Shown here piece by piece: positions 27,548-36,791 of a stretch of DNA of 64,000 nucleotides. The position numbers were made by a program, and so were the translations under genes. Numbering within the stretch: position 1 is the first letter of the stretch; each line of letters begins with the position of its first letter. The notes under the pieces were generated by a model. The model had not been told where the DNA came from. It saw only the letters and a list, made by a program, of their open reading frames with translations, and ran no database searches. The DNA comes from an uncultured Candidatus Thioglobus sp. (GTDB lineage Bacteria; Pseudomonadota; Gammaproteobacteria; PS1; Pseudothioglobaceae). The DNA lies in the NCBI GenBank assembly GCA_905618925.1, contig CAJQTG010000008.1, positions 1-64,000 on the forward strand, given 5' to 3'.

Positions 27548-27808
27548 TATGAAGTCCTATAATATCTGGACTATTGGGCACGTACAAAGCATCAATACTT
27601 ACGTATTGAATGGGAATAAAGGTTTGATTAATAAAATTCATCAATTACTAAATAAGGTTTTGTATGCAGCTCAAATTAGCCCATAAAAAAATTAGTTCGT
27701 TACAATATTTCTATTTTTTAGTTTGAAATAATTGTAAAAAAATTCTTGTAAGTCGAAAAAAAATGATCGACACGTAAATTATACCACATTAAGACTAAGG
27801 TGATTTGT
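27548..27808 (-). promoter_or_regulatory. 5' region of rne with hairpin over the ribosome-binding site
   Basis: 261 bp between the next minus-strand gene and rne. Read on the minus strand, AGTCC and AGGACT (27552-27557 and 27568-27572 as pairs on the plus strand, 27553-27557/27568-27572) form a 5-bp stem whose 3' arm contains the AGGA site 9 nt before the rne ATG. A second 7-bp stem with loop of four is at 27592-27609. rne of E. coli is autoregulated through hairpins in its leader; a similar role here is inference. Nothing else was found in this stretch. Confidence 0.4.
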
Positions 27809-28528
27809 TTACTGATTGAGGGTACGGCCGCCGTCAACATTAATTATTTGACCCGTTAGGTAGTTAGAGTTTGCTAAAAAGAGAACCGTATCTGCAATGT
27901 CCTGAGGAGAGCCTTGTCTTTTAAGAGCAATTCTTTCAAGCATAATACTCTTATCCAACTCAGAAATTTCTGCACCTTCTTGTGGCCATAAGATCGAGCC
28001 AGGTGACACTCCGTTAACTCTGATAGAAGGAGCAAGCTCTTTAGCAAGTGTTAGAGTAAGCATTTTTAAACCTGCTTTTGAAATATTGTAGATTGAATGT
28101 TTTTTGAGCGGTCGATCTGCATGAATATCAATAATATTTATTATTGACCCTTCACTAGATTTAAGTTTTTGACTTAGTCCTTTTGATAGAAAGAAAGGCG
28201 CTTTAAGATTAACATCTAATATGTTATCCCAATTTTCAGAGTCACTTTCATCCACAGATAGTGGGTAGAAAACAGATGCATTGTTGACTAGTAAGTCTAT
28301 AGATTTAACCGACTTAACAATTGAATTTATAGAGTCAATATTGTTAAGATTGCCCACTATTACTTTTGCTGATTGTTCTTTTAAAAGATTAAGTTCATCA
28401 CAAAGTAATTGGGCTTTGTCTTTTGATTGATTACAATGAATAATTATTTTAAAGTTATTTTTGTGAAGTGTTTTTGCTATTTGAGCTCCAATTCGAGCTG
28501 CACCACCAGTAATTAATGCTGTTTTCAT
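27809..28528 (-). CDS. Short-chain dehydrogenase, pteridine reductase type
   Basis: 239 residues. Rossmann 'ALITGGAARIGAQIAKTL' (3-20), 'NNASVF' near 87-92 and catalytic 'YNISKAG' near 151-157. The position usually held by Ser in short-chain dehydrogenases is an Asp/His-containing 'IIDIHADRPL', as in PTR1 and FolM, which reduce dihydrobiopterin or dihydromonapterin. 'SPGSILWPQ' after the catalytic loop also fits. It probably makes tetrahydropterin or tetrahydrofolate in the cytoplasm. Genome context gives no partner: rne is downstream and midA-like is divergent. Confidence 0.8.
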   Translation of the reverse strand: MKTALITGGAARIGAQIAKTLHKNNFKIIIHCNQSKDKAQLLCDELNLLKEQSAKVIVGNLNNIDSINSIVKSVKSIDLLVNNASVFYPLSVDESDSENWDNILDVNLKAPFFLSKGLSQKLKSSEGSIINIIDIHADRPLKKHSIYNISKAGLKMLTLTLAKELAPSIRVNGVSPGSILWPQEGAEISELDKSIMLERIALKRQGSPQDIADTVLFLANSNYLTGQIINVDGGRTLNQ

Positions 28529-28610
28529 AAGTTTAGTTAGTTAATTAAATTGATTAAGTAAATTTTTTTGAGAGAATAAGGTTGATTCACAGTATAAAAT
28601 AATTTCTAAT

Positions 28611-29702
28611 ATGAGCCTTCGAGATATTATATCTAAAACCATTAAAGATAATGACAAACCCATTGGTTTTGATGTGTTTATGAATCTTGCACTGTATCAT
28701 TCTAAGTTTGGCTATTACCGCTCCAATAAAACACTATTTGGTCGTCATGGTGACTTTATAACAGCCCCTGAGACTTCTGACTTATTTGGCTATACGCTTG
28801 CCAAGCAATGTAAACAGGTTCTTAATAATGGTGATATTCTAGAGTTTGGAGCTGGGAGCGGAGTGCTCGCTGCTCAAATTCTTTTTGAACTGGGTAGGCT
28901 AGATTCACTACCTGGTAAATATTATATTATCGAATTAAGCGCTCAGCTTAAAAACAAGCAGATGAAGACTATTAAAAAAGTTTTGCCTGAGATCTTTAAT
29001 CGGGTTGAATGGCTAACTGAACTGCCAAAAGATTTTAAGGGCGTTGTAATTGCTAATGAAGTTCTCGATGCTATTCCTGCAAAAAGAATAACGTACTCAA
29101 AGGGTTGTTTTGTAGAACTAGGAGTTGGTTTTCAAAACGATAATTTTAAATGGGAAAAGTTTACTCAGCCTTATTTGAGCTCCACCGCCTCTCTTCCTGA
29201 TGTTAAAGAAGAAGGATACACTAGTGAAATAAATGTTCAATCAATTGCATGGATTAAATCGCTTTATGATTTTATTTCTGAGGGAATAGTTCTATTAATT
29301 GATTATGGAATGGATAAGTCTGAATATTTTCACCCTCAGAGGAATGATGGAACTCTAAAGTGTTTTTTTAATCATAACTCAAGTGATGATCCCTTTTTTA
29401 ATATTGGCAATCAAGATATAACAACCTCTGTTAATTTTTCAGATATTGCTGAAAGTGCAGTTGATGCTGGTTTTGAAATTTCTGGATATTGCACTCAGGC
29501 AATGTTTTTAATTTCACTCGGAATTGAAAATTATCTTTTGGATGAAGATGATAATGACAATAGAATGAAGCTTGCTCAAGAGGTCAAGCAACTCGTTTTG
29601 CCAGGCGCCATGGGAGAGGTTTTTAAAGTGCTGGCATTATCTAAAAAACAAGCAGTAAAATTAGATGGTTTCAAAGAGCAAGATCTTACTAATAAGCTTT
29701 AA
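28611..29702 (+). CDS. MidA/NDUFAF7-family SAM-dependent methyltransferase
   Basis: 363 residues. N-terminal 'MNLALYHSKFGYYRSNKTLFGRHGDFITAPETSDLFG' is the family signature, followed by the SAM site 'ILEFGAGSGVLAAQIL' (about 81-96), 'IIELSAQL' and 'VIANEVLDAIPAKRI', then a long C-terminal part with 'GIVLLIDYGM'. Mitochondrial NDUFAF7 dimethylates an arginine of a complex I subunit during assembly; the bacterial homologues probably methylate proteins too, target not known. It precedes uppP by 9 bp on the same strand. Confidence 0.9.
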   Translation: MSLRDIISKTIKDNDKPIGFDVFMNLALYHSKFGYYRSNKTLFGRHGDFITAPETSDLFGYTLAKQCKQVLNNGDILEFGAGSGVLAAQILFELGRLDSLPGKYYIIELSAQLKNKQMKTIKKVLPEIFNRVEWLTELPKDFKGVVIANEVLDAIPAKRITYSKGCFVELGVGFQNDNFKWEKFTQPYLSSTASLPDVKEEGYTSEINVQSIAWIKSLYDFISEGIVLLIDYGMDKSEYFHPQRNDGTLKCFFNHNSSDDPFFNIGNQDITTSVNFSDIAESAVDAGFEISGYCTQAMFLISLGIENYLLDEDDNDNRMKLAQEVKQLVLPGAMGEVFKVLALSKKQAVKLDGFKEQDLTNKL

Positions 29703-29711
29703 AATTAACAA

Positions 29712-30506
29712 ATGGATATTACTCAAACAATTACTCTAGCATTAATACAAGGCCTTACTGAGTTTCTGCCTGTATCTTCATCGGCTCATCTAGTAATACT
29801 TCCTAAATTCTTAGACTGGCCAGATCAAGGATTAGCTTTTGATGTTATCCTTCATTTTGCTACCTTATGTGCAATTATTTTTTACTATCGCTCTTCATTA
29901 GTGTCTTTATCTAAGGACTTTTATGACTCAATTGTAACCAGAAAAACACAAGGGGAGTCAATGCTTGCCTGGGGTATTATTTTAGGAACAATACCAGTTG
30001 GAATTGTGGGCTTATTATTTAGAGAAACAATTGAGTTAAATTTAAGAAGCTATCAAATAGTAGCCTTCGCAACTATCTTTTTTGGACTTTTACTAGGCTT
30101 TTCAGACTGGCTTCATCGCGCGCTTGATAAGAGTAGAGAGTATATTCGTGGTTCTGATATTTTAATTGTGGGCTGCTTTCAAGCTCTAGCTTTAATTCCT
30201 GGAACTTCTCGCTCAGGCATAACTATTACTGCAGCTTTACTAATTGGCCTTTCAAGGACACTTTCAATAAAGTATGCATTTCTTTTGTCTATTCCTGTGA
30301 TTGCACTTGCAACTTTATTAAAAACTTTTGACTTAGTAAAAGATACAAGTCAAATTGACTGGGCCCTTCTTTTAATTGGATTTGTAGTTGCTTTGATTAC
30401 TTCGTATTTTACAATTGTCTTTTTTATTCGATTAGTTGAAAGAATTGGTTTTTTACCATTCGTCATTTATAGAATTCTTTTAGGAGCATTATTATTTCTA
30501 CTTTAA
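29712..30506 (+). CDS. uppP: Undecaprenyl-diphosphatase
   Basis: 264 residues, typical BacA/UppP length, with about eight membrane helices. The two active-site blocks are 'QGLTEFLPVSSSAHLV' (14-29) and 'LALIPGTSRSGITITAAL' (about 156-173) with the catalytic Ser/Arg set. It recycles undecaprenyl pyrophosphate to the monophosphate lipid carrier for peptidoglycan, at the inner membrane. Its last 13 bp overlap the start of pepN, whose ribosome-binding site lies inside uppP. Confidence 0.96.
   Translation: MDITQTITLALIQGLTEFLPVSSSAHLVILPKFLDWPDQGLAFDVILHFATLCAIIFYYRSSLVSLSKDFYDSIVTRKTQGESMLAWGIILGTIPVGIVGLLFRETIELNLRSYQIVAFATIFFGLLLGFSDWLHRALDKSREYIRGSDILIVGCFQALALIPGTSRSGITITAALLIGLSRTLSIKYAFLLSIPVIALATLLKTFDLVKDTSQIDWALLLIGFVVALITSYFTIVFFIRLVERIGFLPFVIYRILLGALLFLL
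30482..30496 (+). promoter_or_regulatory. Ribosome-binding site that fixes the pepN start at ATT
   Basis: AGGAGC at 30482-30487 is followed, 7 nt after the GG core, by ATT at 30494-30496. The pepN frame has a stop at 30470-30472 and no ATG, GTG, TTG or CTG between that stop and codon 97. ATT codons at 30488 and 30491 are the only alternatives and are too close to the site. Confidence 0.75.
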
Positions 30507-33019
30507 CCCCGCAGCCTATTTATCGCAAAGATTACGAGCCAAGCTCTCACCTTATAAGAACAACCGAGCTTGACTTTGACCTTGGCGATTCTGAAACAAT
30601 TGTTTCTTCACGCATTTCTTTTTATAAAAATCCTGATATTAATAAAAAAATAGATAAGCTTTTTTTAAATGGCGAGTCTCTTGAATTAATATCAATAAAA
30701 ATCGCAGGATTAACTGTTAACTATGATTTAAAAGATGATGGTTTATTTATATTAAATCCACCTGATAATTTTATTTTAGAGGTGCAAGTTCGAATTCATC
30801 CTGAAAGTAAAACTGATCTGAATGGTTTATATCAGTCCAGTGGCAATTTTTGTACCCAATGTGAAGCAATGGGTTTTAGAGAAATAACATACTTTCTCGA
30901 TAGGCCAGATGTTCTCAGTGTTTTCACTACTACAATAAATGCTAATAGAGATAACTATCCAGTGCTTCTTAGCAATGGAAATTTAGTGGGTGAATCAGAT
31001 ACTCAGGCTATTTGGCATGATCCCACCCAAAAACCATGCTATTTATTTGCACTAGTTGCGGGTAAATTAGATTTTCTTCAAGATAGCTTTGTAACTTCAA
31101 CAGGAAGGGAGGTCGATTTAAGATTATACGTTGAGCCTCATAATATGCATAAAACTTCCTTTGCAATGGAGTCCCTTAAAAAATCATTCAAATGGGAAGA
31201 AGAGAGGTTTAACCTTTCCTATGACTTGGATATCTACATGATTGTTGCAGTTGATGATTTTAATATGGGTGCTATGGAAAATAAGGGTCTTAATATTTTT
31301 AACTCAGATTGTGTTCTTGCTAATCAAGAAACTTCAACAGATGCAAGTTTTATTAGAATTGAGTCAATTATTGGACATGAGTATTTTCATAATTGGACTG
31401 GAAATAGAGTAACTTGTAGAGACTGGTTTCAGCTAAGTCTAAAAGAAGGTCTGACTGTTTTTAGAGACCAAGAGTTTTCTTCTGATCTTCGCTCTAGGGC
31501 AATCCAAAGAATTACTGACGTTAATGAGCTTAAAACAAGGCAATTTGCTGAGGACTCAGGACCAATGGCCCATCCTGTTAGGCCAGAATCATATATTGCA
31601 ATGGATAATTTTTATACTGCAACGGTGTATGAGAAAGGTGCAGAAGTTATTCGAATGATCCATACAATTTTAGGTGAAGAGGGTTTTCAAAAAGGAATGG
31701 CTCTATATTTTGAGCGTCATGATGGCTCTGCAGTAACGATTGATGATTTTGTTGCAAGTATGGCTGATGCAAACCATTTAAATTTTGATAATTTTATGCC
31801 TTGGTACAGTAAATCAGGAACTCCCGAAGTAAGTGTTGATGACGAATATGATTCAGAGCTAAATACTTATCATGCTACTTTTACTCAAAAAAATCAAACG
31901 GTGCCTTTTCTTATTCCAAATAAGTTTGGGTTATTGGCAGATGATGGTAAAGAGATTGAGTCAGGAATGGTTTTGATTGATGAGCTTGTAAAAACTATAT
32001 CATTTGAAAACATAAAGAGTAAGCCAGTACCTTCTTGGTTTAGAGGTTTTTCAGCGCCAATTAAGTTTAATTCTAACCTTTCAGTCAGTCAAAAGATTTT
32101 TCTTTCATCGAATGATAGTGACCCATTTAATCGCTGGGATAACATTCAAAGTTTATGGCTGGAGTATATTCTCAATCCCCATAATGTTGAGGAAAAAGAA
32201 CTATTCAGCATGGTTAAAAATCTTTTCAATAAGGATTCAGATTTTGCTCTCCTATCTGAAATGATAAGTTTACCTTCAGAGCAAATTATTCATCAAAATG
32301 TTGGTCAAATTGACGTGCAAGAGGTAAGTCACAAGCGAAAAAATTCTAACCTCTCTGTTGCTAAAAACTTTAAAGTACTTTTTCTAGAAACATATCAAAA
32401 ATTAAACCACAAGAAAGCCTTTGATTTATCTTCTAAGTCAGTAGGTGAGAGAGCTTTAAAAAATAAATGTTTAAGTTATTTGTCTATGCTTGGTGAATAT
32501 GATTTGGCATATGCACAATATAATAATTCAGATTGTATGACGGATCAATTTAGCTCTTTTCAGTGCTTATTAGACTCTTCAAATCCATACCGTGATGAGG
32601 TTATTTCTAGATTTTATAATCAGCATAAGTCAGATGCCCAGGTAATGGATAGGTGGTTTAGTGCTCAAAGCATTTCACCCATTACTTCTGTTGCAGATAT
32701 TAGAGAGCTCATGAAGCATGAATTATTTTCAATGACTAATCCAAATAGAGTCCGATCGGTAATTGGCTCCTTTAGTCGAAATAGTATTCAGTTTCATTGT
32801 AAAGATGGCTACCAGCTTTTAACTGAAATAATTATTAAGCTGGATACTATGAATCCTCAAATTGCAGCTAGATTTGTGGGTATTTTTAATCACTGGAGGC
32901 GCTTTACGGACAAATACTCTTTACTCCAAAAAACTGAGCTTAACTCAATTATTAACCAAAAAGAGTTGTCAGATGACGTCTATGAAATTGTTCATATTTC
33001 ACTAAAGGGGGGCAGCTAA
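30494..33019 (+). CDS. pepN: Aminopeptidase N (M1), rare ATT start
   Basis: 841 residues if started at ATT 30494; the first ATG-type start (GTG at 30782) would remove 96 conserved residues. The restored N-terminus reads Ser-Thr-Leu-Thr-Pro-Gln-Pro-Ile-Tyr-Arg-Lys-Asp-Tyr, matching the family's opening 'YRxDY'. With it the GAMEN motif falls at 259-263 and the zinc HEYFH at 295-299, within two residues of E. coli PepN (261-265, 297-301), which is independent support. Zinc peptidase that removes N-terminal residues from peptides in the cytoplasm. Overlaps uppP by 13 bp; its stop overlaps the pncC start (TAATG). Confidence 0.88.
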   Translation: MSTLTPQPIYRKDYEPSSHLIRTTELDFDLGDSETIVSSRISFYKNPDINKKIDKLFLNGESLELISIKIAGLTVNYDLKDDGLFILNPPDNFILEVQVRIHPESKTDLNGLYQSSGNFCTQCEAMGFREITYFLDRPDVLSVFTTTINANRDNYPVLLSNGNLVGESDTQAIWHDPTQKPCYLFALVAGKLDFLQDSFVTSTGREVDLRLYVEPHNMHKTSFAMESLKKSFKWEEERFNLSYDLDIYMIVAVDDFNMGAMENKGLNIFNSDCVLANQETSTDASFIRIESIIGHEYFHNWTGNRVTCRDWFQLSLKEGLTVFRDQEFSSDLRSRAIQRITDVNELKTRQFAEDSGPMAHPVRPESYIAMDNFYTATVYEKGAEVIRMIHTILGEEGFQKGMALYFERHDGSAVTIDDFVASMADANHLNFDNFMPWYSKSGTPEVSVDDEYDSELNTYHATFTQKNQTVPFLIPNKFGLLADDGKEIESGMVLIDELVKTISFENIKSKPVPSWFRGFSAPIKFNSNLSVSQKIFLSSNDSDPFNRWDNIQSLWLEYILNPHNVEEKELFSMVKNLFNKDSDFALLSEMISLPSEQIIHQNVGQIDVQEVSHKRKNSNLSVAKNFKVLFLETYQKLNHKKAFDLSSKSVGERALKNKCLSYLSMLGEYDLAYAQYNNSDCMTDQFSSFQCLLDSSNPYRDEVISRFYNQHKSDAQVMDRWFSAQSISPITSVADIRELMKHELFSMTNPNRVRSVIGSFSRNSIQFHCKDGYQLLTEIIIKLDTMNPQIAARFVGIFNHWRRFTDKYSLLQKTELNSIINQKELSDDVYEIVHISLKGGS

Positions 33020-33492
33020 TGTCTTACTTAAAAGCAAAGCACTTATCTGAACTTCTTGCTTCAAAGGGCTTGACAATTTCTGTTGCCGAGTCTTGTACTG
33101 GAGGTTCATTGTCAAGTTCTTTGACTTCAATTTCAGGGGCATCTTCATATTTTAATTGCGGCTTTATTACTTATAGTAATCAATCAAAAATTGATATGCT
33201 TGGAGTTAATTCTGAGTCAATTGAAATGTACGGCGCTGTAAGTGAAAAAGTTGCTTATGAAATGGTTATTGGGGCTGGTCAAAGATCACATAGTAATCTA
33301 GCTGTTTCAATCACTGGAATCGCTGGTCCATCTGGAGGTACTGCATCAAAACCAGTCGGTATGGTTTGTATTGGTTTCTTTTTTGATGGTGAAGTAACAA
33401 CAACTACTCAATTTTTTAAAGGCTCAAGATCGGATATTGTATCGCAAAGTATTACTTTCGCTTTGGCTGAGCTATCTTCAAAACTCTCATGA
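33019..33492 (+). CDS. pncC: Nicotinamide-nucleotide amidase (CinA C-terminal family)
   Basis: 157 residues, the stand-alone CinA C-terminal domain. 'SVAESCTGGSLSSSLTSISGASSYFNCGFITYSNQSKIDMLGV' with the Ser/Thr of 'ESCTGG' and 'SITGIAGPSGGTASKPVGMVCIG' are the family signatures. It deamidates NMN to nicotinate mononucleotide in pyridine nucleotide recycling. No N-terminal MoCF-type domain. Overlaps pepN by one base and dusA by ATGA, so this is a translationally coupled run uppP-pepN-pncC-dusA. Confidence 0.93.
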   Translation: MSYLKAKHLSELLASKGLTISVAESCTGGSLSSSLTSISGASSYFNCGFITYSNQSKIDMLGVNSESIEMYGAVSEKVAYEMVIGAGQRSHSNLAVSITGIAGPSGGTASKPVGMVCIGFFFDGEVTTTTQFFKGSRSDIVSQSITFALAELSSKLS

Positions 33493-34469
33493 ACTCTTCA
33501 GCAGTCTCAGTTGCGCCAATGATGGACTGGACTGATAAGCATTGCAGATATTTTTATCGATTACTCAGTAAAAATACTCAGCTTTATACAGAAATGATAA
33601 CTGCAAAAGCAATTTTGAATGGTGATAAAAACCGGTTACTTGACTTTAATGCAGTTGAAAATCCTCTTACGCTTCAACTTGGAGGAAGTGACCCTACAGA
33701 AATGGCAAAGTGCGCTCTAATAGCCCAGGAATGGGGCTATGATGAAGTTAATATAAATGTTGGATGCCCATCGGATAGGGTCCTTTCAGGCAGTTTTGGT
33801 GCTTGCCTAATGAAAGAGCCAGATTTGGTCGCTTCATGTGTTGAAAGTATGACTGATAAATGTGACATTCCTGTAACAGTTAAAAGCAGAATTGGAATTG
33901 ATGATATGGAAAGTTATGAGCAGCTTGTAGATTTTATAACACGGGTTCATAACAAGGGTTGTTACCACTTCATAATTCATGCTCGTAAGGCATGGCTTCA
34001 AGGCTTAAGTCCAAAAGAAAACCGAACTATACCACCTTTAAACTATCCCTGGGTTTATCAGTTAAAGAAAGATTTTCCACAATTAAAAATAACTATAAAT
34101 GGTGGTATTGAAAATTGTACTGAAGTCAAAAATCACCTTGATTATGTAGATGGAGTAATGCTTGGTAGGTCGGTCTACCATAATCCATTTTTATTAAGTG
34201 AGATAGACGAGTCAATTTTTGATAACAAAAAAAAATTTCTTAATCGTGAGCAAGTCTTAATAATGTACATGGATTATATTAAGCGGGAAATTAAACTTGG
34301 AGTACCAATGCGCTCAATGACTCGCCATATATTGGGACTTTATCATGGTGAGAGTAATGCAAAGTTGTTTAGGAGGTTGTTGAGCGGTAAAACTGTAGAA
34401 TTAAAGCATTTAAATGATTGGTTAAAATTTAAAAAAAATAGCTCAACTGAGGTTAAAAGTGCTGAATAG
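33489..34469 (+). CDS. dusA: tRNA-dihydrouridine synthase A
   Basis: 326 residues, as in E. coli DusA. FMN enzyme reducing uridine 20/20a in the tRNA D-loop. 'VAPMMDWTDKHCRYFYRLLS' opens the TIM barrel, the catalytic Cys is in 'NVGCPSDRVLSGSFGACLM', followed by 'VKSRIGIDD', 'IHARKAWLQGLSPKENRTIPPL' (a DusA-only block) and 'NGGIENC', 'VMLGRSVYHNPFLL'. It lies between pncC and ftsA; ftsA begins 43 bp later and appears to have its own promoter region. Confidence 0.95.
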   Translation: MNSSAVSVAPMMDWTDKHCRYFYRLLSKNTQLYTEMITAKAILNGDKNRLLDFNAVENPLTLQLGGSDPTEMAKCALIAQEWGYDEVNINVGCPSDRVLSGSFGACLMKEPDLVASCVESMTDKCDIPVTVKSRIGIDDMESYEQLVDFITRVHNKGCYHFIIHARKAWLQGLSPKENRTIPPLNYPWVYQLKKDFPQLKITINGGIENCTEVKNHLDYVDGVMLGRSVYHNPFLLSEIDESIFDNKKKFLNREQVLIMYMDYIKREIKLGVPMRSMTRHILGLYHGESNAKLFRRLLSGKTVELKHLNDWLKFKKNSSTEVKSAE

Positions 34470-34512
34470 TTTGGTAAAATTTTTGAAACAATTACTCTTT
34501 ATATAATCCAAT

Positions 34513-35733
34513 ATGGCAGGCAATCACTACGAAGCAAGTATCGATATAGGAACTGAGAAGATTGCTTTATTAGTTGCTGAAAAAGATAATGATGGGCACT
34601 TCAGAATTATTGGACATAACGTAAGCCCTTCTGAAGGAGTAAGAAAAGGCTCTTTATATTCTATTGATTCCCTTGTAAGAGTAATAGCAAAATTAATTGA
34701 TCAAACTCAAAAAAGCTTTAATTTAAAACTAGTACGTACAAGGGTAAATATTTCAGATACCCATCTATCTTGTACAGATGGCAAAGGAAAAGTTTCCATT
34801 AATGAAGCGGTTACATCAGAAGACTTAGATTCTGTTCTTGAGTCGGCCATGGCAATGTCCACTCCAACGAATAAAGAAAAATTACATATTATAAAAAAGA
34901 AATTTACAATTAATGAAACTGTAGTGGTTGATAATCCGATTGATATGGAAGCAGAAGTGCTGGAGTCTAAAGTGCATATTGTGACTGTTTCTAGCTCCAG
35001 TATCAGAAATATTGAGCGCTGCCTCGAGCAGAGTGAGCTTGAAGTTGATAAAATTGTTCTTAACTCTATTGCTAAATCAAATGCATTACTCACACAAGAA
35101 GATAAAGATAGTGGGGTTTGTCTTGTTGATATTGGTGCTGGAGTTACAAGTTACTCGGTATTTAGTGAAGAAGGAATAGTTCGAAGTGGAGTAATAGCAT
35201 TTGGAGGGGATGAAGTTACCCAAGAGATTGCTTACGCATTTGATACTTCACTTGAGGAAGCAAAAAGACTTAAAGAGTATTATGGGTCTGCCAAATCATC
35301 TTCTATAAGTGAGGAAAAGTTTGTTGATTTTATTCAATCAACTAATAAAGATGAGCACCAACTGTCTAGTTTGGAATTATCAGAAGTTGTAGAGAGGGCA
35401 TATCGTGAAATTTTTACGTTATTAAAAAATGAATTAAAATACCACAACTTAGATGGCATTATTAAAACTGGCTTTGTTCTTTGCGGTGGAGCTTCAAAGA
35501 TTAATTCTATAGAAGAACTTGTACGTGAATTTTTTTCTAAAAGAGTTAAAATAGGACTAATTCAGCGCTCAAGAATTTCTGGTTTAGAAACAATTCTTAC
35601 TGACCATAAGTTTACAGGGGCTATCGGCCTTCTATTACATGAAGGAGACTTAAGTAAGGCTGAATATGTTGAGTCTAATAACCGTAATGGTGTTATTGGT
35701 AAATTAAAAAAAGTTATTGTAGGTAATTTCTGA
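34513..35733 (+). CDS. ftsA: Cell division protein FtsA
   Basis: 406 residues. Actin-like ATPase that tethers FtsZ to the membrane and recruits later divisome proteins. 'ASIDIGTEKIALLVAE' is the phosphate-1 loop, the 1C domain covers about 85-165, 'VCLVDIGAGVTSYSVF' is phosphate-2, 'LCGGASKINSIEELV' the adenosine loop, and the last 15 residues (Gly-Val-Ile-Gly-Lys-Leu-Lys-Lys-Val) form the amphipathic membrane-targeting helix. Usually followed by ftsZ, but lpxC begins 3 bp after its stop here, and ftsQ, ddl and murB are not upstream. Confidence 0.93.
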   Translation: MAGNHYEASIDIGTEKIALLVAEKDNDGHFRIIGHNVSPSEGVRKGSLYSIDSLVRVIAKLIDQTQKSFNLKLVRTRVNISDTHLSCTDGKGKVSINEAVTSEDLDSVLESAMAMSTPTNKEKLHIIKKKFTINETVVVDNPIDMEAEVLESKVHIVTVSSSSIRNIERCLEQSELEVDKIVLNSIAKSNALLTQEDKDSGVCLVDIGAGVTSYSVFSEEGIVRSGVIAFGGDEVTQEIAYAFDTSLEEAKRLKEYYGSAKSSSISEEKFVDFIQSTNKDEHQLSSLELSEVVERAYREIFTLLKNELKYHNLDGIIKTGFVLCGGASKINSIEELVREFFSKRVKIGLIQRSRISGLETILTDHKFTGAIGLLLHEGDLSKAEYVESNNRNGVIGKLKKVIVGNF

Positions 35734-35736
35734 TTT

Positions 35737-36648
35737 ATGGTTAAGCAAAGAACAATTAAAAAAACAGTAAAAGCACGTGGTGTTGGTATTCATAGCGGGA
35801 AGCTCGTTAACTTAACCTTAATTCCTGCAGGCCCAGATCATGGAGTAGTTTTCAAAAGATTAGATGCTGGAGGAAAGCAAGTCCATGCACACAGCGCTTT
35901 TGTTAATGAAGTTGTGTTATCAACAGGACTTGAAAGTCAGGGTGTTAAAGTTTCAACTATTGAGCATTTAATGTCAGCTTTATCAGCGCTTGGTGTAGAT
36001 AACTTATTAGTTGAGTTAGATTCATTTGAAGTGCCAATTATGGATGGATCCTCAGCGCCATTTGTTTTCTTAGTTCAGTCAGCTGGAATTGAGGAGCAAG
36101 AAGTACATAAGAGATTTATTGTCATTAAGGACACTATCAGAGTTGAGAATGGACAATCATGGGCTCAGGTTTCTCCTCATCATGGTTTTAAAGTATCCCT
36201 AGAAATTGATTTTGAACATAAAAAAATAAAAGCAAGTGGGCAGAAGTTAACTATAGATTTTGCTGAGCAGTCTTATCTTAAAGAAATATCACGTGCAAGA
36301 ACATTTGGCTATGAAAGAGATGTCGAAATGCTTCAAAAGCAAAATCTTGCACTAGGAGCAAGCATTGATAATGCAATAGCGCTTTCAGATGATGACATTC
36401 TAAATGAAGATGGTATGAGATATCATAATGAGTTCGTTAAACACAAAATTTTGGATATAGTTGGGGACCTTTTTCTATTAGGTGGCAATGTTATTGGCCA
36501 CTATGAAGGTTATAAGACTGGCCATATGCTTAATGATCAGTTGCTGTCTGCAATTTTATCTCAGCCCAATGCATTTAAAATTGAAACTTTTGAAGAGGGT
36601 AGCTCCCCAATACATTACTACTCGGAAGATTGGCAAAATGATCTATAG
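35737..36648 (+). CDS. lpxC: UDP-3-O-acyl-N-acetylglucosamine deacetylase
   Basis: 303 residues, standard. Zinc deacetylase for the first committed step of lipid A synthesis, so the cell makes a Gram-negative outer membrane. '[19 protein letters not shown]', zinc-binding His in '[22 protein letters not shown]', '[10 protein letters not shown]' and '[21 protein letters not shown]' with the second His/Asp pair are intact. Three bp after ftsA, an arrangement normally broken by ftsZ. Confidence 0.97.
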   Translation: MVKQRTIKKTVKARGVGIHSGKLVNLTLIPAGPDHGVVFKRLDAGGKQVHAHSAFVNEVVLSTGLESQGVKVSTIEHLMSALSALGVDNLLVELDSFEVPIMDGSSAPFVFLVQSAGIEEQEVHKRFIVIKDTIRVENGQSWAQVSPHHGFKVSLEIDFEHKKIKASGQKLTIDFAEQSYLKEISRARTFGYERDVEMLQKQNLALGASIDNAIALSDDDILNEDGMRYHNEFVKHKILDIVGDLFLLGGNVIGHYEGYKTGHMLNDQLLSAILSQPNAFKIETFEEGSSPIHYYSEDWQNDL

Positions 36649-36756
36649 ATTGTAACTACTATTGTCAATATTTTTTTTAATAATTAACCCCATTTTTCAG
36701 CGCTTTAAAAGCAAAAACTGCTAGCAACGAAGTCTTTATGCTTTTAATTCTTTGGG

Positions 36757-36762
36757 TATAAT
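36757..36762 (+). promoter_or_regulatory. -10 box before ilvB
   Basis: TATAAT at 36757-36762, preceded by TGGG, lies 30 bp before the ilvB ATG. No good -35 at 16-18 bp spacing. It is the likely promoter of the ilv-pssA operon. Confidence 0.5.
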
Positions 36763-36791
36763 CAAAAACTTTTAAATTACAGTTATTAGTA

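Noticed and set aside
27740..27775. Hairpin GTCGA/TCGAC with an A-run loop upstream of rne as a terminator of folM-like gene
   Set aside because: The A run is in the loop rather than after the stem, and the folM-like gene is transcribed toward rne, so it would lie before its stop-distal region; no clear function.
36738..36761. A seven-codon frame rich in Leu/Ile/Val (Met-Leu-Leu-Ile-Leu-Trp-Val) just before ilvB, looking like an ilv leader peptide
   Set aside because: It overlaps a perfect TATAAT at 36757-36762, which would put the transcript start downstream of it; no hairpins or T run follow. Too short to weigh against a promoter reading.
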